In this document: positions 44,341-54,612 of the stretch, one piece after another
Numbering within the stretch: position 1 is the first letter of the stretch
Layout of the letters: each line of letters begins with the position of its first letter
From: Gammaproteobacteria bacterium
GTDB lineage: Bacteria > Pseudomonadota > Gammaproteobacteria > Steroidobacterales > Steroidobacteraceae
Direction of reading: 5' to 3'
Length of the DNA stretch: 64,000 nucleotides
Assembly: GCA_003164785.1 (NCBI GenBank)
Contig: PLUE01000026.1
Span: 4,948-68,947, forward strand
Notes under the pieces: generated by a model
Told to the model about the DNA's origin: nothing
What the model saw: the letters and a program-made list of their open reading frames with translations, nothing else
Database searches by the model: none
Made by a program: the position numbers and the translations under genes

Positions 44341-46826
44341 ATGGAAAATTGAAAACGCTCTGTTTCGTCGTTGAATCTGACCGTATCGCCGGAATACGCA
44401 TTCAGAGGGATTCCGTACGAAAACCGGAAAAGGCCGAGGGGCGCCAACCACTGCACGGCGATGCCGGTCGACCTTTTCAGTCTATCATAGGCGAAATGGT
44501 AATTGACCGGGGTGATGTCGTCCACGCCGAGGAACTTCACCTTGTCGCCCGTCTGGAAGACGTTTCCGATGTCGTAAAACCAGCTCACCCGAGCCGCGCT
44601 ACGCCACTTCTCCGGCACCGGAAAGATCAATTCGGTCCGGTTGACGACCCGGAAATTGCCGCCGTACGGGTTGCCATAGCCGATATTGTCGCGGGGCCCG
44701 AGGCGGCTTTCGCGATAGCCCCGGACGCTGTCCGGTCCACCCGCGTAATAATTCAAATAGGGAGGCAGTGAGGTCGTGCTGCCCAGGGCAGCCGCGTAGT
44801 CGACCGTCTGGTTGAACGACAACAGCCACTTGCGCCAGATGGGCACATATTGGAGATATTGGAAGTTGCTGGTGTAGTAACGCACGGTGCTGAGCGGCAC
44901 CGCGAAACGCCCGGATATCGCCACGTGCATGCCGCGGTCCGCGAACAGGGCGCGGTTGCGCGTGTCGAAGTTCCATCCCGCCGTCAGTTCGTACGTGTAG
45001 AAATCCGTGCCGTAGACCGTATATGGGCTGTCCAGGGAGTTGATCACGCCGTCGCCATTGGTATCGGTCAGATCGCGCTGATAACCGGCACCGTTTGACT
45101 TCACCCAGTCGACAGCCTGCTGCGCGCTGTAGCCCTGCGACACCACCAAGGTGTTCTTGTTGGCCGAGACACCCGCCTGCAGATACTGGTACTCGGTGAT
45201 GGGATACGACCACTGCACCGCGCCGGTGATCTGCTTCGTGGAAAATGCCGACGATGCCGACACGAATTGCGTGATGTCGCGGTATGACAAGGAACTCGTG
45301 CGCGCCACGCCGTCGATGGTCGTATAGGGGTCCGTGTGCGAGAACACATAGCTCTTGCTGTATTTGCCGGCGTTGATTTCCAGCGCGATGCGGTCACCGG
45401 TGCCCATGAAGTTGCTGTGCACGAAGTTGCCATTCAAGCTGAACTTCTGGGATTCCGAATAGCCGATGCCGCCGCCGAATTGGCCCGGCAAGCCTTCCTT
45501 GATGTTGTAGTCGACGTCGACCAGGTCGGCGCTGCCGGCCACCGGCTTGTTCTCGAACTCCACCTTCTCGATGTAGGGCAGGCGCTGCAGCCGCTCCTTC
45601 GATCGCTCGATCGCGGAATTCGACAACCAGCCGCCCTCGAGCTGGCGCATCTCACGCCGCAAGGTTTCGTCGTTGATGGCGGTGATGTTGTTGAAATTGA
45701 TGTGCCGGACGTAGACGCGATTGCCGGGCTCGATGAAGAACGTGAGCGAAACGGTTTTCTTCTCGTTGTCCGGGGTGGGCACCGGATCGATCTTCGCGAA
45801 CGCATAGCCGTCCGCACCCAGCCGGTAGCTCATGAGCTCCTGGGAACTGGTGATCGCCTTGCGCGAATAAATGTCGCCCGGCTTGAGGAGCAGCAGCGCG
45901 CGCAACTGGGCTTCGGGCACGACCATGGTGCCGGCGAGCTTGATTTCCGAGACCTTGAAAACGTCGCCTTCGCTGACGTTCACGGTGATGTACATGTCGT
46001 CTTTTTCAGGTGCGATGGCCACCTGGGTCGATTCGATCTGGAAATTCGCATAGCCACGGTCCATGTAGTAGGAACGCAGCTTTTCCAAGTCGCCCGTCAA
46101 CGATTCGCGGGAGTAGCGATCGTCCTGCTTGTACCAGGACAGCCAGTTCGGCGTCTTCAGCTCGAACGTGCCGAGCACGTCCTTTTCCTTGAACTTGGTG
46201 TCGCCGACGAGGTTGATCTCCTCGATCTTGGCGCGCTTGCCTTCCTTGATGTCGACGACGATGTCGACCTTGTTGCCCGGCAATTCGGTGACCTTGGTGT
46301 CGATTCGCACCGCGTATTTTCCACGGCTGAAGTATTGGTCGGTGAGGTATTGCTTGACCTCGTCGAGCACCGAGCGATCGAAGGTCTTGCCGGCCGCCAG
46401 ACCGACGTTGCGCAGACTCTTCTGCAGATCCTCGGTCTTGATGTCCTTGTTGCCCTTCAACTCGAACTTGGCGATCGAGGGCCGCTCGATGACGACGACC
46501 AACAAGGTGTTGCCGTCGCGCCGCAATTCCACGTCGCGGAAGAATCCGGTCGCGTAGAGCGCGCGCATCGCCTCGCCGATGCGCTGGCCGTCCAGGCGAT
46601 CGCCGATGTTCACCGGGAGGTAGTTGAAGACCGTGCCTTCGGAAATGCGCTGCAGGCCTTCGACGCGGATGTCGCCGACGGTAAACGCCTCCTGCGGTGC
46701 CGGAGCCTGCGCGTGAACGACGTTGTACAGCGGCTGGATGGCGAGTGCCGCCAGGCCGAAAAGCCTCAATTCATGCCTCACGCGACAACGACCGAATGCA
46801 ATCTCGCGATCATGCTTTTTTCTCAT
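44325..46826 (-). CDS. bamA: Outer-membrane protein assembly factor BamA
   Basis: Core of the Bam complex that inserts beta-barrel proteins; 833 residues. After a signal peptide (hydrophobic LFGLAALAIQPL, cleavage near VHA) come five POTRA domains (about 45-440, first FTVGDIRVEGLQRIS). A 16-strand barrel follows, with the VRGY-type loop (SVRGYRESRLG) near the C-terminus. It ends in Phe, as required for barrel recognition. The ATG at 46826 shares one base with the rseP stop; a GTG at 46781 would give a shorter, more typical signal peptide. Confidence 0.96.
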   Translation of the reverse strand: MRKKHDREIAFGRCRVRHELRLFGLAALAIQPLYNVVHAQAPAPQEAFTVGDIRVEGLQRISEGTVFNYLPVNIGDRLDGQRIGEAMRALYATGFFRDVELRRDGNTLLVVVIERPSIAKFELKGNKDIKTEDLQKSLRNVGLAAGKTFDRSVLDEVKQYLTDQYFSRGKYAVRIDTKVTELPGNKVDIVVDIKEGKRAKIEEINLVGDTKFKEKDVLGTFELKTPNWLSWYKQDDRYSRESLTGDLEKLRSYYMDRGYANFQIESTQVAIAPEKDDMYITVNVSEGDVFKVSEIKLAGTMVVPEAQLRALLLLKPGDIYSRKAITSSQELMSYRLGADGYAFAKIDPVPTPDNEKKTVSLTFFIEPGNRVYVRHINFNNITAINDETLRREMRQLEGGWLSNSAIERSKERLQRLPYIEKVEFENKPVAGSADLVDVDYNIKEGLPGQFGGGIGYSESQKFSLNGNFVHSNFMGTGDRIALEINAGKYSKSYVFSHTDPYTTIDGVARTSSLSYRDITQFVSASSAFSTKQITGAVQWSYPITEYQYLQAGVSANKNTLVVSQGYSAQQAVDWVKSNGAGYQRDLTDTNGDGVINSLDSPYTVYGTDFYTYELTAGWNFDTRNRALFADRGMHVAISGRFAVPLSTVRYYTSNFQYLQYVPIWRKWLLSFNQTVDYAAALGSTTSLPPYLNYYAGGPDSVRGYRESRLGPRDNIGYGNPYGGNFRVVNRTELIFPVPEKWRSAARVSWFYDIGNVFQTGDKVKFLGVDDITPVNYHFAYDRLKRSTGIAVQWLAPLGLFRFSYGIPLNAYSGDTVRFNDETERFQFSIGQAF

Positions 46827-48193
46827 TAATTCAAATGTCTTGAAATATCGTTATAGAACGCGAGGCTCATCAACACCACCAGCAACGCGATACCCACGCG
46901 CTGCCCGAAATCCTGCGCACGCTCGGACAACGGACTACCCTTCACCGCCTCCACCAACTGATAAACGATCTGGCCGCCATCCAACAACGGCACCGGCATC
47001 AAATTCATCACGCCCAGACTGACACTGATGATGGCCAGAAAGGACAGAAAGGCGGTCACGCCCAAATAGGCGCTGATACCCGCAAATTCGGCGATGCTGA
47101 TCGGACCATTGAGGTTCTTGGCGGATACCTGGCCGGTAACGATCCGCCACACCATCTCAACCGTCAGGGACGACATCTCCCACGTCTTCTCGACGCCTCC
47201 CACGATCGCATCGATCGGGCCCGATCGACGCATCTCGAGCAAGCCCGGCGGCCATTCTCGAACGCCCTCCTGCAGCGTGATCCCCAGCCGCCCAATGGCT
47301 CTGCCCTGCTCCATCACGCGCGCCACGGGCGCTACCATACGCAATCGCGCGCCGCCCCGCTCCACTTCAAGAGAAATGTCCCGTCCCGGGGCGCTGCTGA
47401 CCATCGAGACGAAGTCCGACATGTTGACGACTGGCTGACCATCGACCGACAGCAGACGGTCGCCCGGCCGCAATCCGGCCCGCGCGCCGGCGCTGTCGGC
47501 CGGCGCCGCCTGCACCACCGTATTCGCCTTCCATGTCGCCAAATCGAAGCCGAGCCCCGGCAGCAAGCGGCCAGGTTCGGTCATTTCTCGCCGGTCTGCG
47601 GTGACGCGCAGCGTCACCGTGCGCTCGTCACCGTCGCGGCGCACCCGCAGCGGCACCACGCCGTCGTCGGAGAACTGGCGGATCAGCGCGATCTGCAGCG
47701 CTTCCATGTCGTCCACGGCCCGATCCCCGACGCGCACGATTTCATCGCCGCGTTGCAGGCCGGCGACCGCCGCAGGACTATCGAGGCGCACCTGACCCAC
47801 CACCGGCTTGATCACCTGCGAGCCGACCATGGCGAGAATCGCATACACGACCGCGGCGAAGATCAGGTTCATCGCGGGACCGGCGAGCAGCACGGCAATG
47901 CGGTGGGCGACCGGCCTGCGTGTGAAGGAGCGGTGCAGTTCCTCCGGAGCGACATCGCCTTCGCGTTCGTCGAGCAACTTGACATACCCGCCCAACGGGA
48001 TCGCGGCCACGCAGTATTCGGTGCGGTCGGCGTCGCGTCCGACGCGCATCAGCAACGGTTTGCCGAAACCGATGCTGAATCGCAGCACCTTGAAGCCGAG
48101 CTTCTTGGCGACCCAATAATGACCGAACTCGTGGACGGCCACCAGTATCCCGATCGCGACCAGGAAAGAAGCGATGAAAATCAAAATCTTCAT
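46826..48193 (-). CDS. rseP: Site-2 protease RseP
   Basis: Inner-membrane zinc protease that makes the second cut in RseA to release sigma-E; 455 residues. The zinc motif HEFGH is at 21-25 in the first helix. Two PDZ domains lie in the middle (about 115-190 and 205-280). The conserved NLMPVPLLDGGQ motif is in the third helix. Its substrate RseA is encoded at 2.4-3.0 kb of this window. Confidence 0.97.
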   Translation of the reverse strand: MKILIFIASFLVAIGILVAVHEFGHYWVAKKLGFKVLRFSIGFGKPLLMRVGRDADRTEYCVAAIPLGGYVKLLDEREGDVAPEELHRSFTRRPVAHRIAVLLAGPAMNLIFAAVVYAILAMVGSQVIKPVVGQVRLDSPAAVAGLQRGDEIVRVGDRAVDDMEALQIALIRQFSDDGVVPLRVRRDGDERTVTLRVTADRREMTEPGRLLPGLGFDLATWKANTVVQAAPADSAGARAGLRPGDRLLSVDGQPVVNMSDFVSMVSSAPGRDISLEVERGGARLRMVAPVARVMEQGRAIGRLGITLQEGVREWPPGLLEMRRSGPIDAIVGGVEKTWEMSSLTVEMVWRIVTGQVSAKNLNGPISIAEFAGISAYLGVTAFLSFLAIISVSLGVMNLMPVPLLDGGQIVYQLVEAVKGSPLSERAQDFGQRVGIALLVVLMSLAFYNDISRHLN

Positions 48194-49389
48194 GCGAAGG
48201 CTCCAGCGCTTTGCTCAATCAACGTAACCGCCAGGCGTCGCGCGGCGGCATCCGCATCCAACACGTCACCCAGAGCCTTGACGGGTGAGGGGTCGAGGCG
48301 CTGCAACACTTTGTCAATGACCGTCGCAATGCCCGTAAAGTTCAAGCGTTGGTCAAGAAAGGCCTGTACCGCGACTTCATTGGCTGCATTCAGCAGCGCC
48401 GGCGCTGTGCCACCCGCCCGAGCCGCGGCTCGGGCCAGCCCCAGGCTGGGGAAGCGCTCATGATCGGGCGGCTCGAAATCCAGTCGCCCGACCTCGCTCA
48501 TGCTCAGGGAGTGTACACCCGACGCGATGCGCTCCGGCCATGCCAAGGCTTGCGCGATCGGCGTGCGCATGTCCGGCTGCCCCAACTGAGCGAGCAGGGA
48601 GCCGTCGGCATATTCCACAAGCGAATGAACCAGGCTCTGCGGATGCACCACGACATCGACCTTCGACTCCGGCAACCCGAACAACAGCGTCGCCTCGATC
48701 ACCTCGAGGCCCTTGTTCATCAGAGTCGCGGAATCCACCGAAATTTTCCGGCCCATCTTCCACTTCGGGTGATTACAGGCTTCGTCCGGGGTGACGTGCG
48801 CCAAACGCGCGAATTCCGTGGTGCGGAACGGGCCGCCGGAGGCGGTCAAAATCACACGATTGACGCCGCGCGCCGCGCCACCCGGCAGGTAGCCCGCCGG
48901 CATGCATTGAAAGATGGCGTTGTGCTCGCTGTCGATCGGAATCAGTTCCGTCCCGGCGCGCTCCACCTCTTCCATCAAGAGGCGGCCCGCCATCACCACG
49001 GACTCCTTGTTCGCGAGCAGCACCCGCTTGCCCGCACGCGCCGCGGCGAGCGTGGGCAACAGCCCCGCCGCGCCCACGATCGCGGCCATCACCATCTCGG
49101 TGTTGGCGCCCGTCACCGCTTCCGCCATGGCGGCCGAGCCGCTCTCGACCTGCACCTTCGAGCCCAGACTTGCGAGCGCTCGCCGCGCATGCGCGGCGGC
49201 CTCGGGATCCACCAGCACCACCAGATCGGGCTCGAAGCGTTGTGCCTGCTCCACCACGATCTGCCAGCTGCTGTGCGCACCCAGCATCGACACGCGAAAC
49301 CGGTCGGGATGCAGCCCGATGACCGCCAGGGTGCTGCGGCCGATGCTGCCGGTGGAACCCAAAACCGCCACTCCGCGGGGTCCGCTCAT
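48190..49389 (-). CDS. dxr: 1-deoxy-D-xylulose 5-phosphate reductoisomerase
   Basis: Second step of the MEP isoprenoid pathway, NADPH-dependent; 399 residues. The nucleotide loop GSTGSIGRSTL, LANKESVVMAG, the metal-binding IDSEHNAIFQ, and GGPFR, MNKGLEVIEA are signatures. It overlaps both cdsA and rseP by four bases, and supplies the pathway to undecaprenyl phosphate made by uppS two genes upstream. Confidence 0.98.
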   Translation of the reverse strand: MSGPRGVAVLGSTGSIGRSTLAVIGLHPDRFRVSMLGAHSSWQIVVEQAQRFEPDLVVLVDPEAAAHARRALASLGSKVQVESGSAAMAEAVTGANTEMVMAAIVGAAGLLPTLAAARAGKRVLLANKESVVMAGRLLMEEVERAGTELIPIDSEHNAIFQCMPAGYLPGGAARGVNRVILTASGGPFRTTEFARLAHVTPDEACNHPKWKMGRKISVDSATLMNKGLEVIEATLLFGLPESKVDVVVHPQSLVHSLVEYADGSLLAQLGQPDMRTPIAQALAWPERIASGVHSLSMSEVGRLDFEPPDHERFPSLGLARAAARAGGTAPALLNAANEVAVQAFLDQRLNFTGIATVIDKVLQRLDPSPVKALGDVLDADAAARRLAVTLIEQSAGAFA

Positions 49390-50201
49390 TCGATCACTCC
49401 CGAGGCAATCAGTCCCAATGCATACAATGGCGCCGCCGCCGTCACGCTGTCGATTCGATCCAGGATCCCGCCATGTCCCGGCAGAAGGCTGCCGCTGTCC
49501 TTCAAGCCGACGGAGCGCTTGAACATGCTCTCGGTCAGATCTCCGATCACGGAGAAGATTCCCACCGCGCAGCCAAAAGCGACACCGGCCGCCAGCGGCA
49601 GCCCGAAGTGCACCGTGCCCACCGCAGCCACCACACCCACCGCGACGAGTCCGCCGATGGCGCCTTCCCATGTTTTGCCCGGACTCACGCGCGGCGCCAG
49701 CTTGTGCCGCCCGAACCGGCGACCGGCAAAGTAGGCGCCGATATCGGCGGCAAATACCAGGAGCAGCATCCACAACACCATTTCAGGACCCCGGGCAAAT
49801 CCACGCGGTGAGATCTGCAAACGCGCGAGCGCGATGAATGCCGGGACCAGCACGGGAACGCCGCACAGCAGCGTCAGGAGGGGCCAATGACGGCCGGGTG
49901 CCGCCAGCAGCCAGATGAACGCCAGCAACCACCATACACAGGCCACGTCGAGCAGGATTCGCAGATGCGCCGGGCTGCCGCGACTCCATTGCCAGGAACA
50001 CCACAGCAAGGCGGCCATGCCGACCACGTAAGCGCCGCGCGCGGCGCGCCCGCTCAGGGCGCCGAAACCTGACCACTCCCAGGCGGCCAAGGTCAGGACG
50101 GCGGCGAACACCCATACGGTCCACAGCGGCGGCAGCAAGAACAGGCTGATCAATAACGCCAAGCTCAAGATCGACGCCGTCAGGATGCGGATCCTAAGCA
50201 T
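49386..50201 (-). CDS. cdsA: Phosphatidate cytidylyltransferase
   Basis: Makes CDP-diacylglycerol for phospholipids; 271 residues with about seven to eight membrane helices. The C-terminal signature [10 protein letters not shown]...[19 protein letters not shown] is complete, as is SPGKTWEG. The ATG at 50201 overlaps the uppS end by eight bases, and the longer upstream frame lies within uppS. Confidence 0.96.
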   Translation of the reverse strand: MLRIRILTASILSLALLISLFLLPPLWTVWVFAAVLTLAAWEWSGFGALSGRAARGAYVVGMAALLWCSWQWSRGSPAHLRILLDVACVWWLLAFIWLLAAPGRHWPLLTLLCGVPVLVPAFIALARLQISPRGFARGPEMVLWMLLLVFAADIGAYFAGRRFGRHKLAPRVSPGKTWEGAIGGLVAVGVVAAVGTVHFGLPLAAGVAFGCAVGIFSVIGDLTESMFKRSVGLKDSGSLLPGHGGILDRIDSVTAAAPLYALGLIASGVIE

Positions 50202-50934
50202 TGGCTTTGACGGCAAGCTGCGCCGAGGTCTTGCCGAAACGACGCTCCCGGCGCGCAAAGAACTCGAACGCGGCATCGAGATGGGCGGCGCCGAACTCGG
50301 GCCACAGCACGTCGCTGAAATACATTTCGGTGTAAGCCAGATTCCACAACAGGAAATTACTGATGCGCTGCTCGCCACCGGTGCGGATCAACAGATCCGG
50401 GTCGGGCAGACCGGCCAGCGCCAGGCGGCCGGCCACTTGCGCCTCGCCGATGTCGGCGGCGAGCAGCACGCCCGCGGCCACGTCGACGGCCAGAGAGCGG
50501 CATGCCTGCGTGATGTCCCAGCGACCGCCGTAGGCCAGCGCAACGATCAGCACCAGTCCGGTGTTCGCTGCCGTCAGCGCCTCCGCGTCCGCCATGCGCT
50601 GCGCCAGGCCGGCACCCAGCAGTTCGCGATTGCCCATGAACCGCAGCCTCACCCCGTTGCGATGCAGGTCCGCCACCTCCCGCTCGAGGGCATCCAGGAA
50701 AAGGTTCATGAGCATGCCGACCTCATCCGGCGGCCTGCGCCAATTCTCGCTGCTGAACGCGAACAGCGTCAGGTAACCCACCCGGCGCCGTGCACATTCC
50801 TCGACCACCTTGCGCACGACCTTGACGCTCGCACGGTGCCCGGCCGGCCGCGGCAATCCATGCGAACGCGCCCACCGGCCGTTGCCATCCATGATGATCG
50901 CAACGTGCTGCGGCGAGTCGGCCATTGTGTTCAC
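50194..50934 (-). CDS. uppS: Undecaprenyl diphosphate synthase
   Basis: Cis-prenyltransferase producing the C55 lipid carrier for cell-wall polymers; 246 residues. [13 protein letters not shown] with the catalytic Asp, [10 protein letters not shown], and the C-terminal [27 protein letters not shown] block are present. GTG start at 50934; ATG 50925 is an alternative, three codons on. Confidence 0.97.
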   Translation of the reverse strand: MNTMADSPQHVAIIMDGNGRWARSHGLPRPAGHRASVKVVRKVVEECARRRVGYLTLFAFSSENWRRPPDEVGMLMNLFLDALEREVADLHRNGVRLRFMGNRELLGAGLAQRMADAEALTAANTGLVLIVALAYGGRWDITQACRSLAVDVAAGVLLAADIGEAQVAGRLALAGLPDPDLLIRTGGEQRISNFLLWNLAYTEMYFSDVLWPEFGAAHLDAAFEFFARRERRFGKTSAQLAVKANA

Positions 50935-50956
50935 GATGAGCGCCGGTCCTGCATGA

Positions 50957-51514
50957 TCAGACTTGCATCAACTCCTTTTCCTTCGTCGCCATCGCCTCGT
51001 CGATCTCGGCGACATGCTTGTCGGTGAGCTTCTGCACGTCCTCCTGGGCACGGCGATCGTCGTCCTGGGCGATCAACTTTTCCTTGAGCATTTCCTTCAG
51101 TTCGTTCATCACTTCGCGCCGCACATTGCGCACCGCCACCCGGGCCGCTTCGGCTTCGGACCGCACCACCTTGGTCATGTCGCGGCGGCGCTCCTCGGTG
51201 AGGGCGGGCATGGAAATCCGTATCAACGTGCCGGCGGTGTTCGGCGTCAGCCCCAGGTCCGACTTGTAGATGGCTTTTTCGATGATCGGCACCATGGCTT
51301 TTTCCCACGGCGTCACGGTCAGCGTGCGCGCGTCCTCGGTGGCGACGTTGGCCACCTGATTGAGCGGCATTTCGGAGCCGTAGTAGTCGACCTTGATGTG
51401 TTCGATCAGACTGGTATGGGCGCGCCCGGTACGCATTTTCTTCAGTTGATCCCTGAGAGTCTGCACACACTTCGCCATGCGAACGGTGGCGTCCTTCTTC
51501 AAATCATCGAGCAT
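50957..51514 (-). CDS. frr: Ribosome recycling factor
   Basis: Splits post-termination ribosomes together with EF-G; 185 residues. The conserved [19 protein letters not shown] and [19 protein letters not shown] segments and the long helical [24 protein letters not shown] are present. Its ATG shares one base with the pyrH stop (TAATG). Confidence 0.98.
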   Translation of the reverse strand: MLDDLKKDATVRMAKCVQTLRDQLKKMRTGRAHTSLIEHIKVDYYGSEMPLNQVANVATEDARTLTVTPWEKAMVPIIEKAIYKSDLGLTPNTAGTLIRISMPALTEERRRDMTKVVRSEAEAARVAVRNVRREVMNELKEMLKEKLIAQDDDRRAQEDVQKLTDKHVAEIDEAMATKEKELMQV

Positions 51515-52260
51515 TATGGTCCCCCTTGAGGTCCGGCGGTGACGACGGTTCCGATGTCCTCGCCTTGAACGATGCGCATCAAATCGCCGGCATTGAACAG
51601 GTTGAACACCTGCAGCGGCAGGTTATTTTCGCGACACATGACGATGGCGGTGGCATCCATGACGTTGAGCCGGTCGCTCAACACCTTGTCGAAGGTCAGA
51701 TGCGTGTAGCGCTTCGCATCGGGATTCTTCAACGGATCCGAGTCGTAGATGCCATTGACCTTGGTCGCCTTCAGCAGAATCTCGGCGTTGATCTCGATGG
51801 CGCGCAACGACGCCGCCGTATCGGTGGTGAAGAACGGATTGCCCGTGCCGGCCCCGAAAATCACGACCCGCCCCTTCTCCAGATGGCGCACGGCGCGGCG
51901 CCGGATGTAGTCCTCGCATACCTCGTTGATGCGCAATGCCGACATGACGCGCGCATAGACGCCGAGGCTCTCGAGAGCATCCTGCATGGCCAACGCGTTG
52001 ATGACGGTGGCCAGCATGCCCATGTGGTCGCCGGTGACGCGGTCCATGCCGGCTCGCGCCAGCCCCGCGCCGCGGAAAATGTTGCCGCCGCCGAGCACCA
52101 CCGCCACCTGAACACCCATCTGGGTGAGATCGCGGATCTCTCCCGCGATGCGTTTCAGGATCTTCGGGTCGATTCCATAGTCTTCGGTGCCGAGCAGCGC
52201 TTCGCCGGACAGCTTGACCAAAATTCTACGATAACGTGCCGTGCCGGTGGTGTTGGTCAT
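51514..52260 (-). CDS. pyrH: UMP kinase
   Basis: Phosphorylates UMP in pyrimidine synthesis; 248 residues of the amino-acid-kinase fold. [32 protein letters not shown] and the [10 protein letters not shown] segment are typical. The upstream in-frame extension crosses a terminator hairpin, so ATG 52260 is preferred. It heads the pyrH-frr-uppS-cdsA run. Confidence 0.97.
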   Translation of the reverse strand: MTNTTGTARYRRILVKLSGEALLGTEDYGIDPKILKRIAGEIRDLTQMGVQVAVVLGGGNIFRGAGLARAGMDRVTGDHMGMLATVINALAMQDALESLGVYARVMSALRINEVCEDYIRRRAVRHLEKGRVVIFGAGTGNPFFTTDTAASLRAIEINAEILLKATKVNGIYDSDPLKNPDAKRYTHLTFDKVLSDRLNVMDATAIVMCRENNLPLQVFNLFNAGDLMRIVQGEDIGTVVTAGPQGGP

Positions 52261-52274
52261 TGTCTCGTACCCTA

Positions 52275-52302
52275 CTATAAAAGACCCCGCCGTAGCGGGG
52301 TC
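52275..52302 (-). terminator. Intrinsic terminator after rpsB-tsf
   Basis: On the minus strand GACCCCGC-TACG-GCGGGGTC forms a perfect 8-bp GC-rich stem with a 4-base loop, followed directly by TTTTATAG. It lies 59 bases after the tsf stop and 14 bases before pyrH. It should end most rpsB-tsf transcripts, so pyrH relies on readthrough or on a promoter hidden upstream. Confidence 0.88.
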
Positions 52303-52360
52303 GATAAGCCGATTTAACATTGGTGTCGGCGCCTGGCCCTTGCGTTTCCTCGGGCTTCTC

Positions 52361-53242
52361 CTACGGCTTTTCCTGCGCCTTGACCTGCGCCATGACTTCG
52401 CCGACGAAATCGTCCTGTTTCTTCTCGATGCCGGCCCCGACTTCGTACCGAACGAAGCGAACCACCTTGGCGCCGGCCTGCTTGAGCAGCTTCTCGACGG
52501 TGGTGTCGGGGTCCTTGACGAAGGGCTGACCCACCAGCGTGATTTCCGCCAGATACTTCCGCAGACGCCCTTCGACCATCTTGGCGATGATCTCGGCGGG
52601 CTTTTTCTCGCCCTTGGTCTGTTCGGTCAAGATCTCGCGTTCCTTGTCGAGGATCTCGGCCGGCACCTCGCTGGCATCGATGAACGCCGGATTGACGGCG
52701 GCCACGTGCATGGCCAAATCCTTCGCCAACGCCTCGTCGCCGCCCTCGAGCGCCACCACGCAGCCGATCCGGCTGCCGTGGATATAAGTGCCGAGCGCGC
52801 CCGGCGCCGTCACTTTCACGAAGCGGCGCACCGAAATCTTCTCGCCGATCTTGGCGATCAGTGCGCGACGCTGATCGTCGATGCTGGTCGCCCCCCCGCT
52901 GGTGGAGGCCAGCAACGCCTCCAGGGTATCCACCGACGCCGCCAAACCCGACTTGGCGACCGCTTGGGCAAAGGCCTGAAACTCATCGCTGCGCGACACG
53001 AAATCGGTCTCGCAATTGATCTCGACGAGAACCGCGGTCGAGCCGCTGCGCTCGATGGCAACGGTACCCTCGGCCGCCACGCGCGACGCCTTCTTGTCGG
53101 CTTTCGCAAGTCCGGTCTTGCGCATCAATTCGGCGGCGGCGTCCAAGTCGCCCTGGGTTTCGACCAGCGCCTTCTTGCACTCCATCATGCCGGCACCGGT
53201 GCGCTCGCGAAGTTGTTTGACTGAATCAGCAGTAATGTTCAT
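52361..53242 (-). CDS. tsf: Elongation factor Ts
   Basis: Guanine nucleotide exchange factor for EF-Tu; 293 residues. [16 protein letters not shown] and the second signature [15 protein letters not shown] are both present, with HVAAVNPAF and the [11 protein letters not shown]-terminus. It follows rpsB after 159 bases, as in nearly all bacteria. Confidence 0.98.
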   Translation of the reverse strand: MNITADSVKQLRERTGAGMMECKKALVETQGDLDAAAELMRKTGLAKADKKASRVAAEGTVAIERSGSTAVLVEINCETDFVSRSDEFQAFAQAVAKSGLAASVDTLEALLASTSGGATSIDDQRRALIAKIGEKISVRRFVKVTAPGALGTYIHGSRIGCVVALEGGDEALAKDLAMHVAAVNPAFIDASEVPAEILDKEREILTEQTKGEKKPAEIIAKMVEGRLRKYLAEITLVGQPFVKDPDTTVEKLLKQAGAKVVRFVRYEVGAGIEKKQDDFVGEVMAQVKAQEKP

Positions 53243-53305
53243 GGTGTTTGAAACGGCCGTCTGCGGCTGTTTTCCTGGTAAGTGTTCAATTGCATCACTG
53301 GATGG

Positions 53306-53342
53306 GCCGGCTCGGGTTGGGCTTCCCCAATCTCAAGCCGGC
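53306..53342 (-). other. Two-tier stem-loop between rpsB and tsf
   Basis: An outer 7-bp stem GCCGGCT/AGCCGGC encloses an inner 5-bp stem TTGGG/CCCAA capped by a 4-base loop, with asymmetric internal loops of 5 and 4 bases. It sits in the 159-base rpsB-tsf gap and has no T tract. An attenuator, a processing site or a protein-binding RNA (for example feedback by S2) are possible; none can be chosen from sequence. Confidence 0.5.
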
Positions 53343-53401
53343 GCCGCCCTCTTCGGTTCGCTCCAGGGCCGGGCAGTGGCCGCGGACCTAGGCGCCCCCG
53401 C

Positions 53402-54412
53402 CTAGCGCCGCGGCGCGCCGCCCGTGCTGCGTCCCACCGGCCGACGTCGCGGCGCACTCGCCGGACGGGTCTCGGCCGGAGGCGTGTTCGGCACGTCGAC
53501 CTCGACGTCGTCGACCTCGGCATCCTCGACGGCACCGGCCGCGACCGGGGCGCCCGGAACCACCGTCACTGGCACCTTGCGGCGCGGCGGGGGCGGCGGC
53601 TTGCGGCCACCGCGGCCGGCCGGCGCCTGGGGCGGGCGGCGCCCACCGCCACCATGGGCGGAGCGCTTCTTCGGGTTGCCTTCTTCGTCCAATTCGACGA
53701 ACTCGTCCTCGCCCACCGGCATTTCCGGGGAAGATGACCGTCCTTCGAGTACCGCGTCGGCAACACCGCCGGCGTACAGCAGGATGGCGCGCATGGCGTC
53801 GTCATTACCCGGTATTACATAATCGATGCCGTCCGGGGAGCAGTTGGTGTCGACCACTGCAACCACCGGGATGCCCAGCTTCTTGGCTTCGGCAATCGCG
53901 ATTTCCTCGTGACCCACGTCGATCACGAAAAGCGCATCCGGCAGCGCCGTCATGTCGCGAATTCCGCCGAGGCTGCGCAACAGCTTCTCCATCTCACGGC
54001 GCAGCATCTGCGCTTCCTTTTTGCCGCGTCGGTCGAGCGACCCGTTCTGGGCCATGTCGTCCAACTCGTTCAACCGCTTGATGGACTGACGGATGGTCTT
54101 GAAATTGGTGAGCATGCCGCCCAACCACCGCTGGTTGACATAAGGCATGCCGGCCCGCGTCGCTTCCTTCTGCACCGCATCGCGGGCAGAACGCTTGGTG
54201 CCGACGAAAAGGATCTTTCCGCCGTCCGCCGCCACGCCCTTGACGAAGGCTGCCGCCGTCGCATAAAGGGGCTGGGTCTTCTCGAGATTGATGATGTGGA
54301 TCTTGTTTCGTTCACCGAAAATGAATGGGGCCATTTTCGGGTTCCAGAAGCGGGTTTGATGTCCAAAATGGACGCCCGCTTCCAGCATCTGTCGCATTGA
54401 CACGCTGGTCAT
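53402..54412 (-). CDS. rpsB: Ribosomal protein S2 with long C-terminal extension
   Basis: 30S subunit protein; 336 residues compared with about 241 in E. coli. Residues 1-240 are ordinary S2 ([71 protein letters not shown]). Residues 241-336 are low complexity: Gly/Arg/Pro-rich, then an Ala/Val/Asp acidic patch near 294-308, then a basic Arg/Pro end. ATG 54412 has AGGAG (54424-54420) seven bases upstream. The tail is in frame without interruption to the stop. Confidence 0.96.
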   Translation of the reverse strand: MTSVSMRQMLEAGVHFGHQTRFWNPKMAPFIFGERNKIHIINLEKTQPLYATAAAFVKGVAADGGKILFVGTKRSARDAVQKEATRAGMPYVNQRWLGGMLTNFKTIRQSIKRLNELDDMAQNGSLDRRGKKEAQMLRREMEKLLRSLGGIRDMTALPDALFVIDVGHEEIAIAEAKKLGIPVVAVVDTNCSPDGIDYVIPGNDDAMRAILLYAGGVADAVLEGRSSSPEMPVGEDEFVELDEEGNPKKRSAHGGGGRRPPQAPAGRGGRKPPPPPRRKVPVTVVPGAPVAAGAVEDAEVDDVEVDVPNTPPAETRPASAPRRRPVGRSTGGAPRR

Positions 54413-54568
54413 AAAAAATCTCCTGGTGGGTTGAGCCTCCGCGTATCCCAATCGGCAACCCGTCGAACCCTTGAATTGGAAGCATAATGCCTTCAAATTC
54501 GTAGTCTTGCGCCGGGCACCCAGTCGATTGTGACGACACGCGTGCGGGGTTGTTAAAAAGAGCCGCGC

Positions 54569-54597
54569 TTTATACCATGAACACCTAACGGAAACAA
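54569..54597 (-). promoter_or_regulatory. Putative sigma-70 promoter of rpsB
   Basis: On the minus strand TTGTTT (54597-54592) and TATAAA (54574-54569) are 17 bases apart. The start would be near 54562, giving an rpsB leader of about 150 bases, long enough for the feedback structure known in some bacteria. It lies just upstream of the divergent map gene. Confidence 0.5.
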
Positions 54598-54612
54598 AGC
54601 CTAAGGCCAAGT

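Noticed and set aside
48316..48343. Second possible sigma-E promoter inside dxr, upstream of rseP (GAACTT then TCATT after 17 bases)
   Set aside because: Spacing is one base longer than at rpoE, the -10 is poor, and the bases encode conserved dxr sequence, so chance is likely.
54528..54556. Possible map promoter TTGTGA-N17-TGTTAA
   Set aside because: The -10 matches poorly; motif alone is not enough.
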